A stretch of DNA of 62,895 nucleotides from the NCBI GenBank assembly GCA_018335295.1, contig JAGXKI010000007.1:7501-70395 (forward strand), in the 5' to 3' direction. A model generated the notes under the pieces. It searched no databases and was not told the origin of the DNA. It saw only the letters and a list, made by a program, of their open reading frames with translations. A program made the position numbers and the translations under genes. This document shows positions 47,363-56,263 of this stretch, one piece after another (position 1 is the stretch's first letter; every line of letters begins with the position of its first letter). Source of the stretch: a bacterium (GTDB lineage Bacteria; Acidobacteriota; Aminicenantia; Aminicenantales; Aminicenantaceae).

Positions 47363-49729
47363 ATACCCTCCTGCCGCCAGGATGAAAACCAGATTATAAC
47401 CTCCCCAAAATGCAAGCAGCAGAGCGGCTACAGAATTGATTACTGAGGAAAAAGCATTGACCGCCCAAGCCCAAGGGATAAACTTTCTTTCTTTTTTTTC
47501 CACCAGACGGATGCCGTTAGGAAAAGGAAAACCCATCAGAAATCCTAAAGGAAAAATAACCAAGAATGTCAACAGTATTTTCAGAGTGAGGCCCAGGCCT
47601 ATTAAACTTTGGGTGAAGAGAGGGAGAAGGAAAAGATAAGCGGCTGTGACTCCTCCACACAAAAGGAGAAATTTCTTGAGGTTTTTTTGGATTGGTGAAG
47701 AAAGAATTTTTCTGGAAAAGAAACTCCCCAGTCCTGAAGAAAGAAGAAGAGAAAAAATAATGATGGAGGTAGAATAAATAGGATGACCCAAAAAAAGGAT
47801 GAATTTCTGGATTAGAGTGATTTCCACAAACATAAAGGCCATTCCAATCAAACCAAAATAGAAGAAGACATTGACAAAGGTTTTCCCCTTTTTGCTTCCT
47901 CTCTTTTTCAGCACAAAAAGAGGAAGAAGAATGAGCACAAACGCAATGATAATGGCTTGAACAAGAAGGAGATGGACCAGGAACCTCCCTCGAAGGAAGG
48001 GAAGGAGTTTTTGATTCAGGGCTTTAAAACTCTTTTTCAACTTGTTTATTTTAAAAAAGTTGTAAAAGAAAGGAGAATTGTCTGTAACAGGTCTTATCTG
48101 GAAAAGGTAGTTTGAGTAAAATTTTTCTCTTTTTTTTGGGGAAAGAAGTTTTTGAACTCGGTTGTAGTAGAGGGGTGTATTAAACTGATTGTGAATGTTG
48201 GTTTCGTTTTTTTTGATCCCCGGGTAGTGGACCAGGTCAAAAAGATATTTATCGCTAAATTCCTTCAACTTTTGAATTTCCTCTTGGTTAAAAGGAGTGT
48301 TTTTTATGAAGTAGTGAAGAGTGCCCCAACTCCGAAGGGCCATTAGGTGAGTGGAAGGAGCTTTGTCTTTTTTTTCTAAGGCCTCGACCCATGTGGCTAA
48401 AGCTCTCAGTTCCTGCCGAGGTGGAGGCAGCAGATAGAAACTCATGCTCACAATTCCCTTGGGAGAGAGTCTTTCCAGGACGTTGAGGAAGGATTCTTTA
48501 GTGTAGAGATAATTTTCTCCAAACCCATAAAGACCGGTGCCCGACGACCCAAAAACATCTGTCAACGAGAATACCACCAGTTCATAATTTCTGCTTTCTT
48601 TTTTTAAAGCAGAACGGAGGTGGGAAGAGGTCACATGTAGGTTCTCTTGCCGGTAGAGATTTCCGTAGAAGGAAGACAATTCATCTTGAAGCACTTCTAT
48701 GATTAGGGGATTGTTTTCAACAGCTTTGATGGAAGAAGCGTTGTAGTGGACCGCTTCCAGCAGATCCAACCCTCCTTTGGGATTCAAGAGGAGTGTTTGG
48801 GGATTTTGTTTGAAGGAATAGGCTAAAGAAGAAGGGAGATAAGAAAGAAATTTCAGAGATTCTGGTTTGGAGGGGTCAAAGCGGGTGATCGCTGTCAAGC
48901 TGCCTCCATCTATGGTGAGGCCCAATTGGGAAGGCAATTTTTTTTGGTATAGAAGACTCAGCCCCGGAGCATACCTTACGGCAGGCGAATCGATGACATC
49001 GACTCGAGATTGGGCATTCCATTTAGTCAAGAGGTGTTTGGATTGGGAGTAACGAAGGGCTGAAGGCAAAGCCTTATAAGGAGAGATCCGGAAACTAAGC
49101 CAATCCGGGGATTGAAAGAAAAGGACTATTCCCCCGACCAGAAGAAACCCCGTCAGTCCCCTAAATGCATGAGACCGGCGGGGGCTGAATAACAGAGCGG
49201 CAATCAAAGGGAGGAAAGAAATGAGGAGGATCACTCCTTTATCCCCTTTAGGAAGGAAGATGATCAGGACACCCAGAGTCCCTATTCCTGACCCTATCAA
49301 GTCTGAGAAATAAATCTTATTGACCGCCTTTGTCGTGGTGGTTATAGCAAAGGAAATGATGGTACCGGCGAAAAAGAAGGGCAAACTGAAAAGGAGGTAA
49401 TAAATCAGGATAAAAAAGATTTGGTTGTTGTTCCATGATATTTGGGTGAAGTCAAAAGAAAGGTGGTTGCACAGGAGATAACTGGAAAAGATGGTCAGTG
49501 AATAAAAAAAGGCACACCAACAGAGGAATTTATTCCGGTTTAGATGGGTGATTTTTTTAAAAATGGATAAGAATGAACCACTGGCTCCATAGCCAAGAAA
49601 AGCCATACTCACGACGAGAAAGGCAAAATGATAGTGTTGGGAAATGGTAAAATACCGGGTGAGAGATATTTCCAGACATAAAGTGGCGGAAGATATCAGA
49701 AATATACCTGCTAAATAACGGAATTTCAT
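47306..49729 (-). CDS. Polytopic membrane protein with spermidine synthase-like domain
   Basis: An 807-residue protein. The N-terminal 215 residues hold seven or so membrane helices (first: YLAGIFLISSATLCLEISLTRYF). The middle (about 230-560) is a soluble part like spermidine synthase: LLLNPKGGLDLLEAVHYNASSIKAVENNPLIIEVL resembles the SAM-binding strand and LVVFSLTDVFG the next, but the glycine loop GGGDG is degenerate. The C-terminal 210 residues have about six more helices. Such fused proteins are common in uncultured bacteria; their role is unknown. It starts ATG 49729 and overlaps pcm tail to tail. Confidence 0.75.
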   Translation of the reverse strand: MKFRYLAGIFLISSATLCLEISLTRYFTISQHYHFAFLVVSMAFLGYGASGSFLSIFKKITHLNRNKFLCWCAFFYSLTIFSSYLLCNHLSFDFTQISWNNNQIFFILIYYLLFSLPFFFAGTIISFAITTTTKAVNKIYFSDLIGSGIGTLGVLIIFLPKGDKGVILLISFLPLIAALLFSPRRSHAFRGLTGFLLVGGIVLFFQSPDWLSFRISPYKALPSALRYSQSKHLLTKWNAQSRVDVIDSPAVRYAPGLSLLYQKKLPSQLGLTIDGGSLTAITRFDPSKPESLKFLSYLPSSLAYSFKQNPQTLLLNPKGGLDLLEAVHYNASSIKAVENNPLIIEVLQDELSSFYGNLYRQENLHVTSSHLRSALKKESRNYELVVFSLTDVFGSSGTGLYGFGENYLYTKESFLNVLERLSPKGIVSMSFYLLPPPRQELRALATWVEALEKKDKAPSTHLMALRSWGTLHYFIKNTPFNQEEIQKLKEFSDKYLFDLVHYPGIKKNETNIHNQFNTPLYYNRVQKLLSPKKREKFYSNYLFQIRPVTDNSPFFYNFFKINKLKKSFKALNQKLLPFLRGRFLVHLLLVQAIIIAFVLILLPLFVLKKRGSKKGKTFVNVFFYFGLIGMAFMFVEITLIQKFILFLGHPIYSTSIIIFSLLLSSGLGSFFSRKILSSPIQKNLKKFLLLCGGVTAAYLFLLPLFTQSLIGLGLTLKILLTFLVIFPLGFLMGFPFPNGIRLVEKKERKFIPWAWAVNAFSSVINSVAALLLAFWGGYNLVFILAAGGYLLTVPFLSFSDHRNKPHS

Positions 49730-49785
49730 CTGATTATGTCATTTCCATAAATTAAAGAAGACAAGAGAAAGTGTCAATGGAAAGG

Positions 49786-49814
49786 TTGCTTTTCCCCTGG
49801 GGTTATGATATTTT
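49786..49814 (+). promoter_or_regulatory. Predicted promoter upstream of the FtsB-like gene
   Basis: TTGCTT (49786-49791), 17 bases, TATTTT (49809-49814), 36 bases before the start codon. The -35 is imperfect. Confidence 0.4.
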
Positions 49815-49849
49815 AAAAAAAATGAGTGTGAAGAAGGGGTAAGTGTGAA

Positions 49850-50158
49850 TTGAAGAGAAAAAAGGAAGTTCGGAAATCGTTTCGGAAGAAGGTATTGATA
49901 GCGGGGGTAGGATTTCTTTTTTTGGTCCTCCTGGTTGCTTCTTTTTTTGGGAAGAGAGGACTGTTAGAGATTTATCAGGCCAAAAAAAACAAGCAGGAGC
50001 TCCTTCAAAAAATAGATAAACTTCAAAAGAAAAAGAGCCAATTAAAGAAGGACATCAAGGAAATAAAAGAAAATCCTGAAGCTATGGAAAAGAAGGCAAG
50101 GAAAAAGCTGTGGCTTGTTCGACCGGATGAGATTGTCATTGTTGACGAAAAAAAATAG
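49850..50158 (+). CDS. FtsB/DivIC family septum protein
   Basis: A 102-residue single-pass protein: basic cytoplasmic start, a membrane helix (VLIAGVGFLFLVLLVASFF), a coiled coil of about 40 residues (KNKQELLQKIDKLQKKKSQLKKDIKEI) and the closing PEAMEKKARKKLWLVRPDEIVIV, which is the FtsB/DivIC signature (xPxxxExxARxxLxxxxPgE). It would join FtsL and FtsQ at the division site. The start is TTG at 49850 with AAGGGG eleven bases before. It stands 26 bases before the helicase gene with no other division genes near. Confidence 0.8.
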   Translation: MKRKKEVRKSFRKKVLIAGVGFLFLVLLVASFFGKRGLLEIYQAKKNKQELLQKIDKLQKKKSQLKKDIKEIKENPEAMEKKARKKLWLVRPDEIVIVDEKK

Positions 50159-50184
50159 CATTATTTTTCATTCCAGGTTCAATC

Positions 50185-53106
50185 ATGTTCCATGTATCTC
50201 CTAAAGAAAACCTCAATCATTTAACCAAGGGGTTGAATTCTGAACAAAAGAGAGCTGTGACCCATGGTCATGGTCCTTTACTCATCATTGCCGGAGCAGG
50301 GACCGGGAAAACCAAGGTTATCACTCATCGGATTGCTTATCTTATCTCTTCGAAGTTAGCCAAACCTGAAGAAATCCTGGCGGTGACTTTTACAGAGAAG
50401 GCAGCGAATGAAATGGAAGAAAGAGTAGACCTTTTTATCCCTTATAGTTATTCTTTTGTAGAGATAAGCACTTTTAATTCCTTAGGGGAAAGAGTTCTAC
50501 GGAATTATGGTCATGAATTGGGTTATTCTTCCGATTTTAAACTCTTGGATGATGTGGAACAAGCCATTTTCTTTCGCCAAAATCTTTTTCATTTTCCTTT
50601 AAAACATTACCGTCCTTTAAGTTCGCCCACCAAATACATCCAGGAACTTTTAACAGCGATTAAAAGACTGAAACAAGAAGATATCAAACCTCAGGAATAT
50701 CTGGATTATTCCCAGAAACTTCAACAGGAAGCTGCCGATGAAGCCGAACAGGAACTCGCTCGAAAACATTTAGAAATGGCTCGAGTGTACCAAAAATATC
50801 AGGAATTGTTGGAAAAAGAAGGAAAAATTGATTTTGAAGACCAAGTTTGGTTAACAGTGGAGCTTTTCCGAAGAAGGCCTTCGATCTTGAAGCTTTTTCA
50901 AGAGAAATACAAATACATCCTGGTGGATGAACTTCAGGATACCAATTACATCCAGTTTCAACTGCTCAAACTGATATCGGGAAAGCATCCCAATCTGACA
51001 GTGGTGGGGGATGATGACCAGAGCATTTTTAGATTTAGAGGGGCTTCACTCAGCAATATTTTGAATTTCCGCATGGCATTCCCTAACCATAAAAAGGTGG
51101 TTTTAAATTCGAATTATCGTTCTTCCCAGGCCATCCTTGATTCCGCTTATCAATTGATCAGACAAAATGACCCTCATCGTCTTGAATATAAGGAAAATAT
51201 CAACAAAGCTCTAGAGTCTAAGATAGAGAAAGAAGAAAAGAGCATCCATATGCTCCAGTTTGATACACTTTCTCATGAAGCCGATCAAGTGGCCCAAACC
51301 ATCTTGGAGAAAGTGCAGGAAGGATATAGTTATGGTGATATTGCCATCCTAGTTCGAAGGAATGCGGATGCGGATCCCTTCTTGAGAGCGTTGAATGTGA
51401 AGGAAATTCCTTTCCGGTTTTCCGGAAGCAGAGGATTGTACTCTCAAGAAGAAGTGAAAATTCTGGTTTCCTTCATCAAAGCGTTGACTGATTTTGAAGA
51501 CAGCAAAAGTCTTTTTTATCTAGCGCTCTCGGATGTTTACGGGATGGACTCTTATAATTTGACAATGATTTCCAATTATGCCCACAAAAAGAATATTTCT
51601 CTGCATCATGTTTTTAAAAAGATTTACGAAGGAAATTGTCCCCTAGAGATAGATGAAGGTTCAGAGGAAAAGGTGAAAAAGCTATTCCAGGATTTGCTTT
51701 ACTTTGTCCGGCTCGCGGGTTCACAGAATGCAGGACGGCTGATCTATTCTTTTTTGGAAAAAACGGGTTATTTAAAATCTCTTGTGAAAGAGGGGAGACT
51801 CCGTTCAGAAATAAAAATAAAGAATATTCGGATTTTTTTTGATAAAGTGAAGAATTTTTCAGAGTTGACCGAAGACGATTCCATATATTCATTTTCAGAA
51901 CATCTGGACCTTCTTCAACAAGTTGGAGACAACCCCGCTACAGCTGAAGCTCAACTGGAAGAGGATGCGGTCCATGTCCTTACGGTGCATAAGGCAAAAG
52001 GGTTGGAGTTTCCTGTAGTGTTTATGGTGAGTTTGATCGCAGACCGATTTCCAGGAAGATCAAGGAAAGAAAAGATCCCCATTCCCGATGAGATATTAAA
52101 AGAGGAGATTCCCGGAGGGGAAGATTATTTACATGAAGAAAGAAGGCTTTTTTATGTAGCCATGACCCGGGCCAAAAAATTTCTTTACTTAACCTGGGCC
52201 AAAGATTACGGTTTGAAAAGGTTGAAAAAAGTCAGTCCATTTGTTTTGGAGGCCTTAGATTTGTCTCACAAGCCGGAGAAAACTATCCGCAGTTCGGCGT
52301 TAGAAGAGATCAAAAGGTATGCACCTAAAGTGGAGTCTCCGGAAGCCATGCCCAAGGTAAAAGAGAAAAGAGTTCTCCAGCTCAGTTTTTTCCAGGTGAA
52401 TGACTATCTCACTTGTCCTCTCAAGTATAAATTCAGACACCTTCTAAAGATCCCGGTTCTTCCTCATCATAATCTGGTGTTTGGCCGGGTGCTCCACAGG
52501 CTTATCTATTATTATCTGACTCAAAGAATGGCAGGAAAAAAAATAACGGAAAAAGACCTGATCGAAGAATACGAAAATCAATGGGTAAATGAAGGATTCC
52601 TCAGTCGAGAACATGAAGAAATGAGAAAAAAGGCTGGAGAAAAAGCTCTGCGGCTTTTTTACAGACGAGAAGAGGCCTCCGACTCCATTCCCTGGTATTT
52701 GGAAAGGAATTTTTGGTGGAGGACAGGAAATGTCAAATTTGTGGGACGTTGGGACCGAGTGGATCATAGAGAAAAAGGGGCTGTGATTATAGATTTTAAA
52801 GCCACCGAAGTTAAAGACCAGAAGAATGCTGATAAAAAAGCGAGAGAAAGCCTTCAGATGGACCTCTATGCTCTCTCTTTTATTCATACCCAGGATATTC
52901 CTCTTTTAGAAACCCAGCTCTATTTTCTTGAATCTGACATTATTGGCCGGGCCCAAAAAGGAGATAAGGATTTGAACAAGGCATCGGAAAAAATTCATAA
53001 AGCAGAAGAGGGTATTCGGAGGGAGAATTTTGAAGCCCAGCCAAATTGGCATCACTGCAATCTTTGTGAGTTCAAATCCATCTGTCCATCTTCCTATGGT
53101 TATTAA
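50185..53106 (+). CDS. UvrD-type SF1 helicase fused to a PD-(D/E)XK Fe-S nuclease
   Basis: A 973-residue DNA repair enzyme. Helicase: Walker A AGAGTGKT at 36-43, VTFTEKAANEM, DELQ at 248-251, GDDDQSIFRFRGA, NYRSS, VLTVHKAKGLEFPVV and FYVAMTRAKKFLYLTW. The C-terminal 240 residues are an AddB/Cas4-type nuclease: GRVLHRL, GRWDRVD, the catalytic IIDFK at 868-872 and Q-x-x-LYAL. Four cysteines (744, 958, 961, 967) fit the Fe-S staple. This is the AdnA/AdnB architecture in one gene with no partner nearby. Probably resects DNA ends or clears damaged DNA. Confidence 0.92.
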   Translation: MFHVSPKENLNHLTKGLNSEQKRAVTHGHGPLLIIAGAGTGKTKVITHRIAYLISSKLAKPEEILAVTFTEKAANEMEERVDLFIPYSYSFVEISTFNSLGERVLRNYGHELGYSSDFKLLDDVEQAIFFRQNLFHFPLKHYRPLSSPTKYIQELLTAIKRLKQEDIKPQEYLDYSQKLQQEAADEAEQELARKHLEMARVYQKYQELLEKEGKIDFEDQVWLTVELFRRRPSILKLFQEKYKYILVDELQDTNYIQFQLLKLISGKHPNLTVVGDDDQSIFRFRGASLSNILNFRMAFPNHKKVVLNSNYRSSQAILDSAYQLIRQNDPHRLEYKENINKALESKIEKEEKSIHMLQFDTLSHEADQVAQTILEKVQEGYSYGDIAILVRRNADADPFLRALNVKEIPFRFSGSRGLYSQEEVKILVSFIKALTDFEDSKSLFYLALSDVYGMDSYNLTMISNYAHKKNISLHHVFKKIYEGNCPLEIDEGSEEKVKKLFQDLLYFVRLAGSQNAGRLIYSFLEKTGYLKSLVKEGRLRSEIKIKNIRIFFDKVKNFSELTEDDSIYSFSEHLDLLQQVGDNPATAEAQLEEDAVHVLTVHKAKGLEFPVVFMVSLIADRFPGRSRKEKIPIPDEILKEEIPGGEDYLHEERRLFYVAMTRAKKFLYLTWAKDYGLKRLKKVSPFVLEALDLSHKPEKTIRSSALEEIKRYAPKVESPEAMPKVKEKRVLQLSFFQVNDYLTCPLKYKFRHLLKIPVLPHHNLVFGRVLHRLIYYYLTQRMAGKKITEKDLIEEYENQWVNEGFLSREHEEMRKKAGEKALRLFYRREEASDSIPWYLERNFWWRTGNVKFVGRWDRVDHREKGAVIIDFKATEVKDQKNADKKARESLQMDLYALSFIHTQDIPLLETQLYFLESDIIGRAQKGDKDLNKASEKIHKAEEGIRRENFEAQPNWHHCNLCEFKSICPSSYGY

Positions 53107-53242
53107 CCTGAATTATTCATCAAAAAGGATAAAGAGCATGAATGAGTTAAAAGAATTTCTTAGGACTTCCGGAAATAAAGTCAATTTCATGGACTCTTTT
53201 TTTATAAAGAAAACGGCCTTTTTTATGAATAATTCAGACTTA
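53103..53242. mobile_element. MITE-like element with 21-bp inverted repeats
   Basis: Left end 53108-53128 and right end 53217-53237 match in inverted orientation at 20 of 21 positions, built around CTGAATTATTCAT / ATGAATAATTCAG. The 130-base unit lies between the helicase stop (53106) and the SHOCT gene. Its right half recurs upstream of tamB (12857-12921). A short frame inside it is not credible as a protein. Its ATGAATAATTCAG ends could carry a six-codon frame when followed by GTTAA. No transposase is linked. Confidence 0.55.
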
Positions 53243-53260
53243 TAGAGAAAGGAGGTTGTG

Positions 53261-53497
53261 ATGTGGTATATGGGATCTCATATGGGGAATTGGTGGTTGG
53301 GATTTTTATTCTATTTCATCTTTTTTATAGGGATTATTATCCTTATTATTTTTTTGGTCAGAGGATTGAGTTCTTCGAGAAGAGAAAGCCCTCCTCCTTC
53401 CAAAGAGGAACCCTTAGAAATTTTGAAAAAACGGTACGCCAAGGGTGAAATCACCAAGGAGCAATTTCACCAGATGAAAAAAGAGATAGAATCTTGA
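53261..53497 (+). CDS. SHOCT domain small membrane protein
   Basis: A 78-residue protein: one strongly hydrophobic helix (FLFYFIFFIGIIILIIFLV) and a C-terminal SHOCT domain, EPLEILKKRYAKGEITKEQFHQMKKEIE, a short motif that often helps proteins form oligomers. It belongs to the large group of small SHOCT membrane proteins of unknown role. AAAGGAGG ends seven bases before ATG 53261; a GTG directly before it is possible too. It is convergent with sppA, with three bases between. Confidence 0.85.
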   Translation: MWYMGSHMGNWWLGFLFYFIFFIGIIILIIFLVRGLSSSRRESPPPSKEEPLEILKKRYAKGEITKEQFHQMKKEIES

Positions 53498-53500
53498 GCT

Positions 53501-55213
53501 TTATTCGGGAGAAATCCAGTAGGGCATGAGAGCCCAGGTTTTCTTTTTCTCCAGGCATTTTAATGTGGATAAAAAACGTTTCTTCCGGGAGGAGGAAAGG
53601 GAAAGAACCGAAGCCGGTTTCCGCCCGAGAAGAATATCTAAGAAGGAGACTTTTTTAGGCCACACTTCCAACATGACTTTCTTTTCTTCGGGAATTCCCG
53701 CCAATTTTTTGGCTGCAGAAATTGCTTTGCTCAATCCTCCCATTTCATCCACCAGTCCTCTTTTTTGGGCTTGAATCCCGGTCCATATCCGTCCTTTACC
53801 GATTTCATCCACTTCTTTTTTCTTCATGTTCCGTCCCCGGGCTACTTTAGTGATGAATTTATCATAAATCCATGAAATTTCATCCTTAAGAAGTTTTCTT
53901 TCCTGGGGAGTCAGCCCCCGAAATGTGGAAAAAAGGTCGGCTCTTTTCCCATAGGTTAATTTTTCGGCTGTAACGCCCAGCTTTTTATAGAATTCCTCCA
54001 GGTTGAATTTGCCAGTAAGGACTCCGATTGAACCGGTGAGGGTTTGAGGGTGAGCGATGATTTTATGAGCCGCCATCGAAATCCAATATCCTCCCGAGCC
54101 CGCCACGTCCGACATAGAGATCACCACTGGCTTTTTTTTCTTGGTTAAAACCAGCTCTCTCCATATGATGTCCGAAGCCACTGCCGATCCACCGGGACTA
54201 TCCACCCGGAAAACCACCGCTTTAATGGTTTCGTCCTCTCTGACCTTTCTGAACCAGCGGGAGATAGTGGAACTTCCCATAGTCTGATAAAAGCCTTCTC
54301 CTGTGTGAATAGGGCCCATTCCATAAATAAGAGCAATGTTCTTTCCTCGATGAAGACCTAGAGATGAAGGTTTCACTTTAGCATAACGGGAATGGGTGAT
54401 TTTATGAATGGGCTTATCATTGGTCCGGAGATGATTGATGAGTTGGTCTTCAAAATAAAGTTTATCTACCAACCCGGATTCTTTGGCCTCTTTTCCGTGA
54501 TGAAATCCTTGATCAATAAGGGCTTTTATTTCTTTTTTATTCATTCCTCTTTCTTCAGCGATTTTGTTTAGATAAATAGAGAAAAGATTTTGATAAATGG
54601 ATTTCATCATTTCTTCATGAGCTGGAGTGAATCCCTTTTCTGTGAATTGGTTGTAGGCTGTTTTGTATTCTTCCACATGTTCAAATTCAGCTTCGATTCC
54701 CAGGATGTTCAGAGTTTTTTTAAAGAAAGGAATGTATCCACCGATCCCGTTGATCACCATGGAGCCGAGAGGATGAAGGATGATTTGATCGCAAGCTGTG
54801 GCCAGATAATATTCTTTATCAAACTCCAGGGCTTCGTCTATGTAGGCATAAGCTTTTTTACCTGTTTTTCGGAAATCAAGGATCATTTCCCTGAGTTCAT
54901 GGACTTTTCCCCAGTTGCACTGAAGGTAGTCGATGTGGATTACCAGATTTTGAATGCGGCTATCCACTTTGGCTTTCTGGATATTCATCCAAATATCGTA
55001 CATGGATAAAGAGGGCTCTCCTAAGAATCGATTCATGAATAAACCAGGAACGGCCCGTTCCTGGATGGGACCGGAAAGGTTGATTTCAAGATAAGAATTG
55101 GCTTTCACTGAAGGAGGTTTTCCTAATCCATAATAAAGAAAAGAGAATATAGTGACACCGATTAAAATGATAAAAATCAAAATGATGATCAGAACATATG
55201 AACTCTTTTTCAT
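53501..55213 (-). CDS. sppA: Signal peptide peptidase SppA, long type
   Basis: A 570-residue inner-membrane Ser/Lys protease that degrades cleaved signal peptides. After an N-terminal anchor (YVLIIILIFIILIGVTIFSFLYY) are two tandem crotonase-like halves as in the E. coli 67K form. The general base Lys is Lys184 in EEYKTAYNQF; the nucleophile is Ser373 in DVAGSGGYWISMA. FRVDSPGGSAVASD and TGSIGV also match. Start ATG 55213 has AAAGGAG seven bases before. It is a lone gene, divergent from the DUF1614 gene. Confidence 0.93.
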   Translation of the reverse strand: MKKSSYVLIIILIFIILIGVTIFSFLYYGLGKPPSVKANSYLEINLSGPIQERAVPGLFMNRFLGEPSLSMYDIWMNIQKAKVDSRIQNLVIHIDYLQCNWGKVHELREMILDFRKTGKKAYAYIDEALEFDKEYYLATACDQIILHPLGSMVINGIGGYIPFFKKTLNILGIEAEFEHVEEYKTAYNQFTEKGFTPAHEEMMKSIYQNLFSIYLNKIAEERGMNKKEIKALIDQGFHHGKEAKESGLVDKLYFEDQLINHLRTNDKPIHKITHSRYAKVKPSSLGLHRGKNIALIYGMGPIHTGEGFYQTMGSSTISRWFRKVREDETIKAVVFRVDSPGGSAVASDIIWRELVLTKKKKPVVISMSDVAGSGGYWISMAAHKIIAHPQTLTGSIGVLTGKFNLEEFYKKLGVTAEKLTYGKRADLFSTFRGLTPQERKLLKDEISWIYDKFITKVARGRNMKKKEVDEIGKGRIWTGIQAQKRGLVDEMGGLSKAISAAKKLAGIPEEKKVMLEVWPKKVSFLDILLGRKPASVLSLSSSRKKRFLSTLKCLEKKKTWALMPYWISPE

Positions 55214-55329
55214 CAGAAACTCCTTTTGTGTCCCTAGTTGGGCTCTATTTGTCCCTTGAGGTAATATAACAAAAAGGAAAAAGAAATTGAAATTTTAAGT
55301 TTATTTCTTTTTATAGGGGATAAGTTCTC

Positions 55330-55358
55330 TTGACATGATGGGTGCATTGGGATATTTT
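55330..55358 (+). promoter_or_regulatory. Predicted promoter of the DUF1614 gene
   Basis: TTGACA (55330-55335), exactly 17 bases, TATTTT (55353-55358). The longest frame of the downstream gene starts inside this spacer (ATG 55342), which argues for the GTG start at 55402. Confidence 0.6.
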
Positions 55359-55401
55359 CTCTATAACTTTCCGTTTCTCAGAGAGAAAAGGAGAATTTGA
55401 G

Positions 55402-56103
55402 GTGCATTTGGGTTGTTTGGTTGTTTCAATCATTTTTTTCTTTTTCTTTCTGGTGCCTTTCTTTTTTGCTCAGGTTATGCTGGGAGCCCTCAGCAGGCTG
55501 GGGATGTCTCCGGAGATAGCTCTGCTGGTCCTGGCAGGTATGTTGTTCGGAGGGGCCATCAATATTCCTCTAAGACGGTTTCAAAGGGAAAACGAAGTGG
55601 TTTATGACCCCATGCAGATATTTGGTTTGGACCGGTTGAGGATGCAGTTAGGGGAAAACTGGCCTTTTCCTTTCCGCAAAAAAGCTCAAACTTCCATGGT
55701 TTTAGCTGTGAATGTAGGGGGATGTCTGATCCCTTCGGCAATAGCTTTCTATGAAATAATCCGGATTATCCATCGAGGGCCTCAATTTTTTTTGGCCTTA
55801 TTGATGATTACAGGACTGAACGTGGGGGTGTGTTACCGGATTGCCCGTCCTGTGGCCAATGTGGGTATAGCTATGCATCCTTTTATCCCTCCTCTAGTGG
55901 CGGCAGTCCCCAGTATTCTTCTGCTGCCGGAGTTTGCCCCGCCTGTGGCTTTTGTAGCTGGAGTGATGGGATCATTGATCGGGGCAGACCTTCTTCATCT
56001 AAAAAGCATACAGGAGCTTCATACAGGGATGGCCAGTATCGGAGGGGCGGGAACTTTTGACGGGATCGTCCTCTCCGGGATGATCGCAGCTTTACTGGCA
56101 TGA
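55402..56103 (+). CDS. DUF1614 family membrane protein
   Basis: A 233-residue polytopic inner-membrane protein with about six helices (first: CLVVSIIFFFFFLVPFFFAQV). It matches the DUF1614 layout: LLVLAGMLFGGAINIPL, VLAVNVGGCLIPSAIAFYEI, NVGVCYRIARPVANVGIAMHPFIPPLVAA and a glycine-rich end SIGGAGTFDGIVLSGMIAALLA. The family function is unknown; conserved NVGG and GGAGTFDG loops suggest a transporter or enzyme in the membrane. The GTG start has AGGAG eight bases before and lies just after a good promoter, so the in-frame ATG 20 codons upstream is rejected. Confidence 0.8.
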   Translation: MHLGCLVVSIIFFFFFLVPFFFAQVMLGALSRLGMSPEIALLVLAGMLFGGAINIPLRRFQRENEVVYDPMQIFGLDRLRMQLGENWPFPFRKKAQTSMVLAVNVGGCLIPSAIAFYEIIRIIHRGPQFFLALLMITGLNVGVCYRIARPVANVGIAMHPFIPPLVAAVPSILLLPEFAPPVAFVAGVMGSLIGADLLHLKSIQELHTGMASIGGAGTFDGIVLSGMIAALLA

Positions 56104-56203
56104 TCACTCCTGAAACAAGCCTAATGAAGGGGACAGCCCCCTCCGACAGAGAGTAAGCCGGGCCGGAGAGACTTATGTCCAGAGTTTTTAGAGGGAGAAT
56201 TTG

Positions 56204-56232
56204 TTGAGCTTTCGTTTGATTTGTTTTATATT
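56204..56232 (+). promoter_or_regulatory. Predicted promoter of the ABC exporter operon
   Basis: TTGAGC (56204-56209), 17 bases, TATATT (56227-56232), 32 bases before the ATPase start. Confidence 0.5.
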
Positions 56233-56263
56233 AAACTTTTTTAAATTTATCAGGTGAGAAAAA

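Noticed and set aside
53137-53244. Small protein inside the repeat after the helicase gene
   Set aside because: The frame is set by the repeat sequence itself and ends in the inverted end; no ribosome site.
53501-55213. Loss of the catalytic lysine in SppA
   Set aside because: The first alignment used the wrong strand; Lys184 in EYKTAYNQF fits the general base position, so the enzyme looks active.
55342-55401. ATG 55342 as start of the DUF1614 gene
   Set aside because: It lies in the spacer of a good promoter; GTG 55402 has AGGAG at the right distance.
56126-56142. GGGGACAGCCCCCT as a third REP-like copy
   Set aside because: It lacks the TTCTATTTTTT centre and the long arms; only a short GC hairpin.
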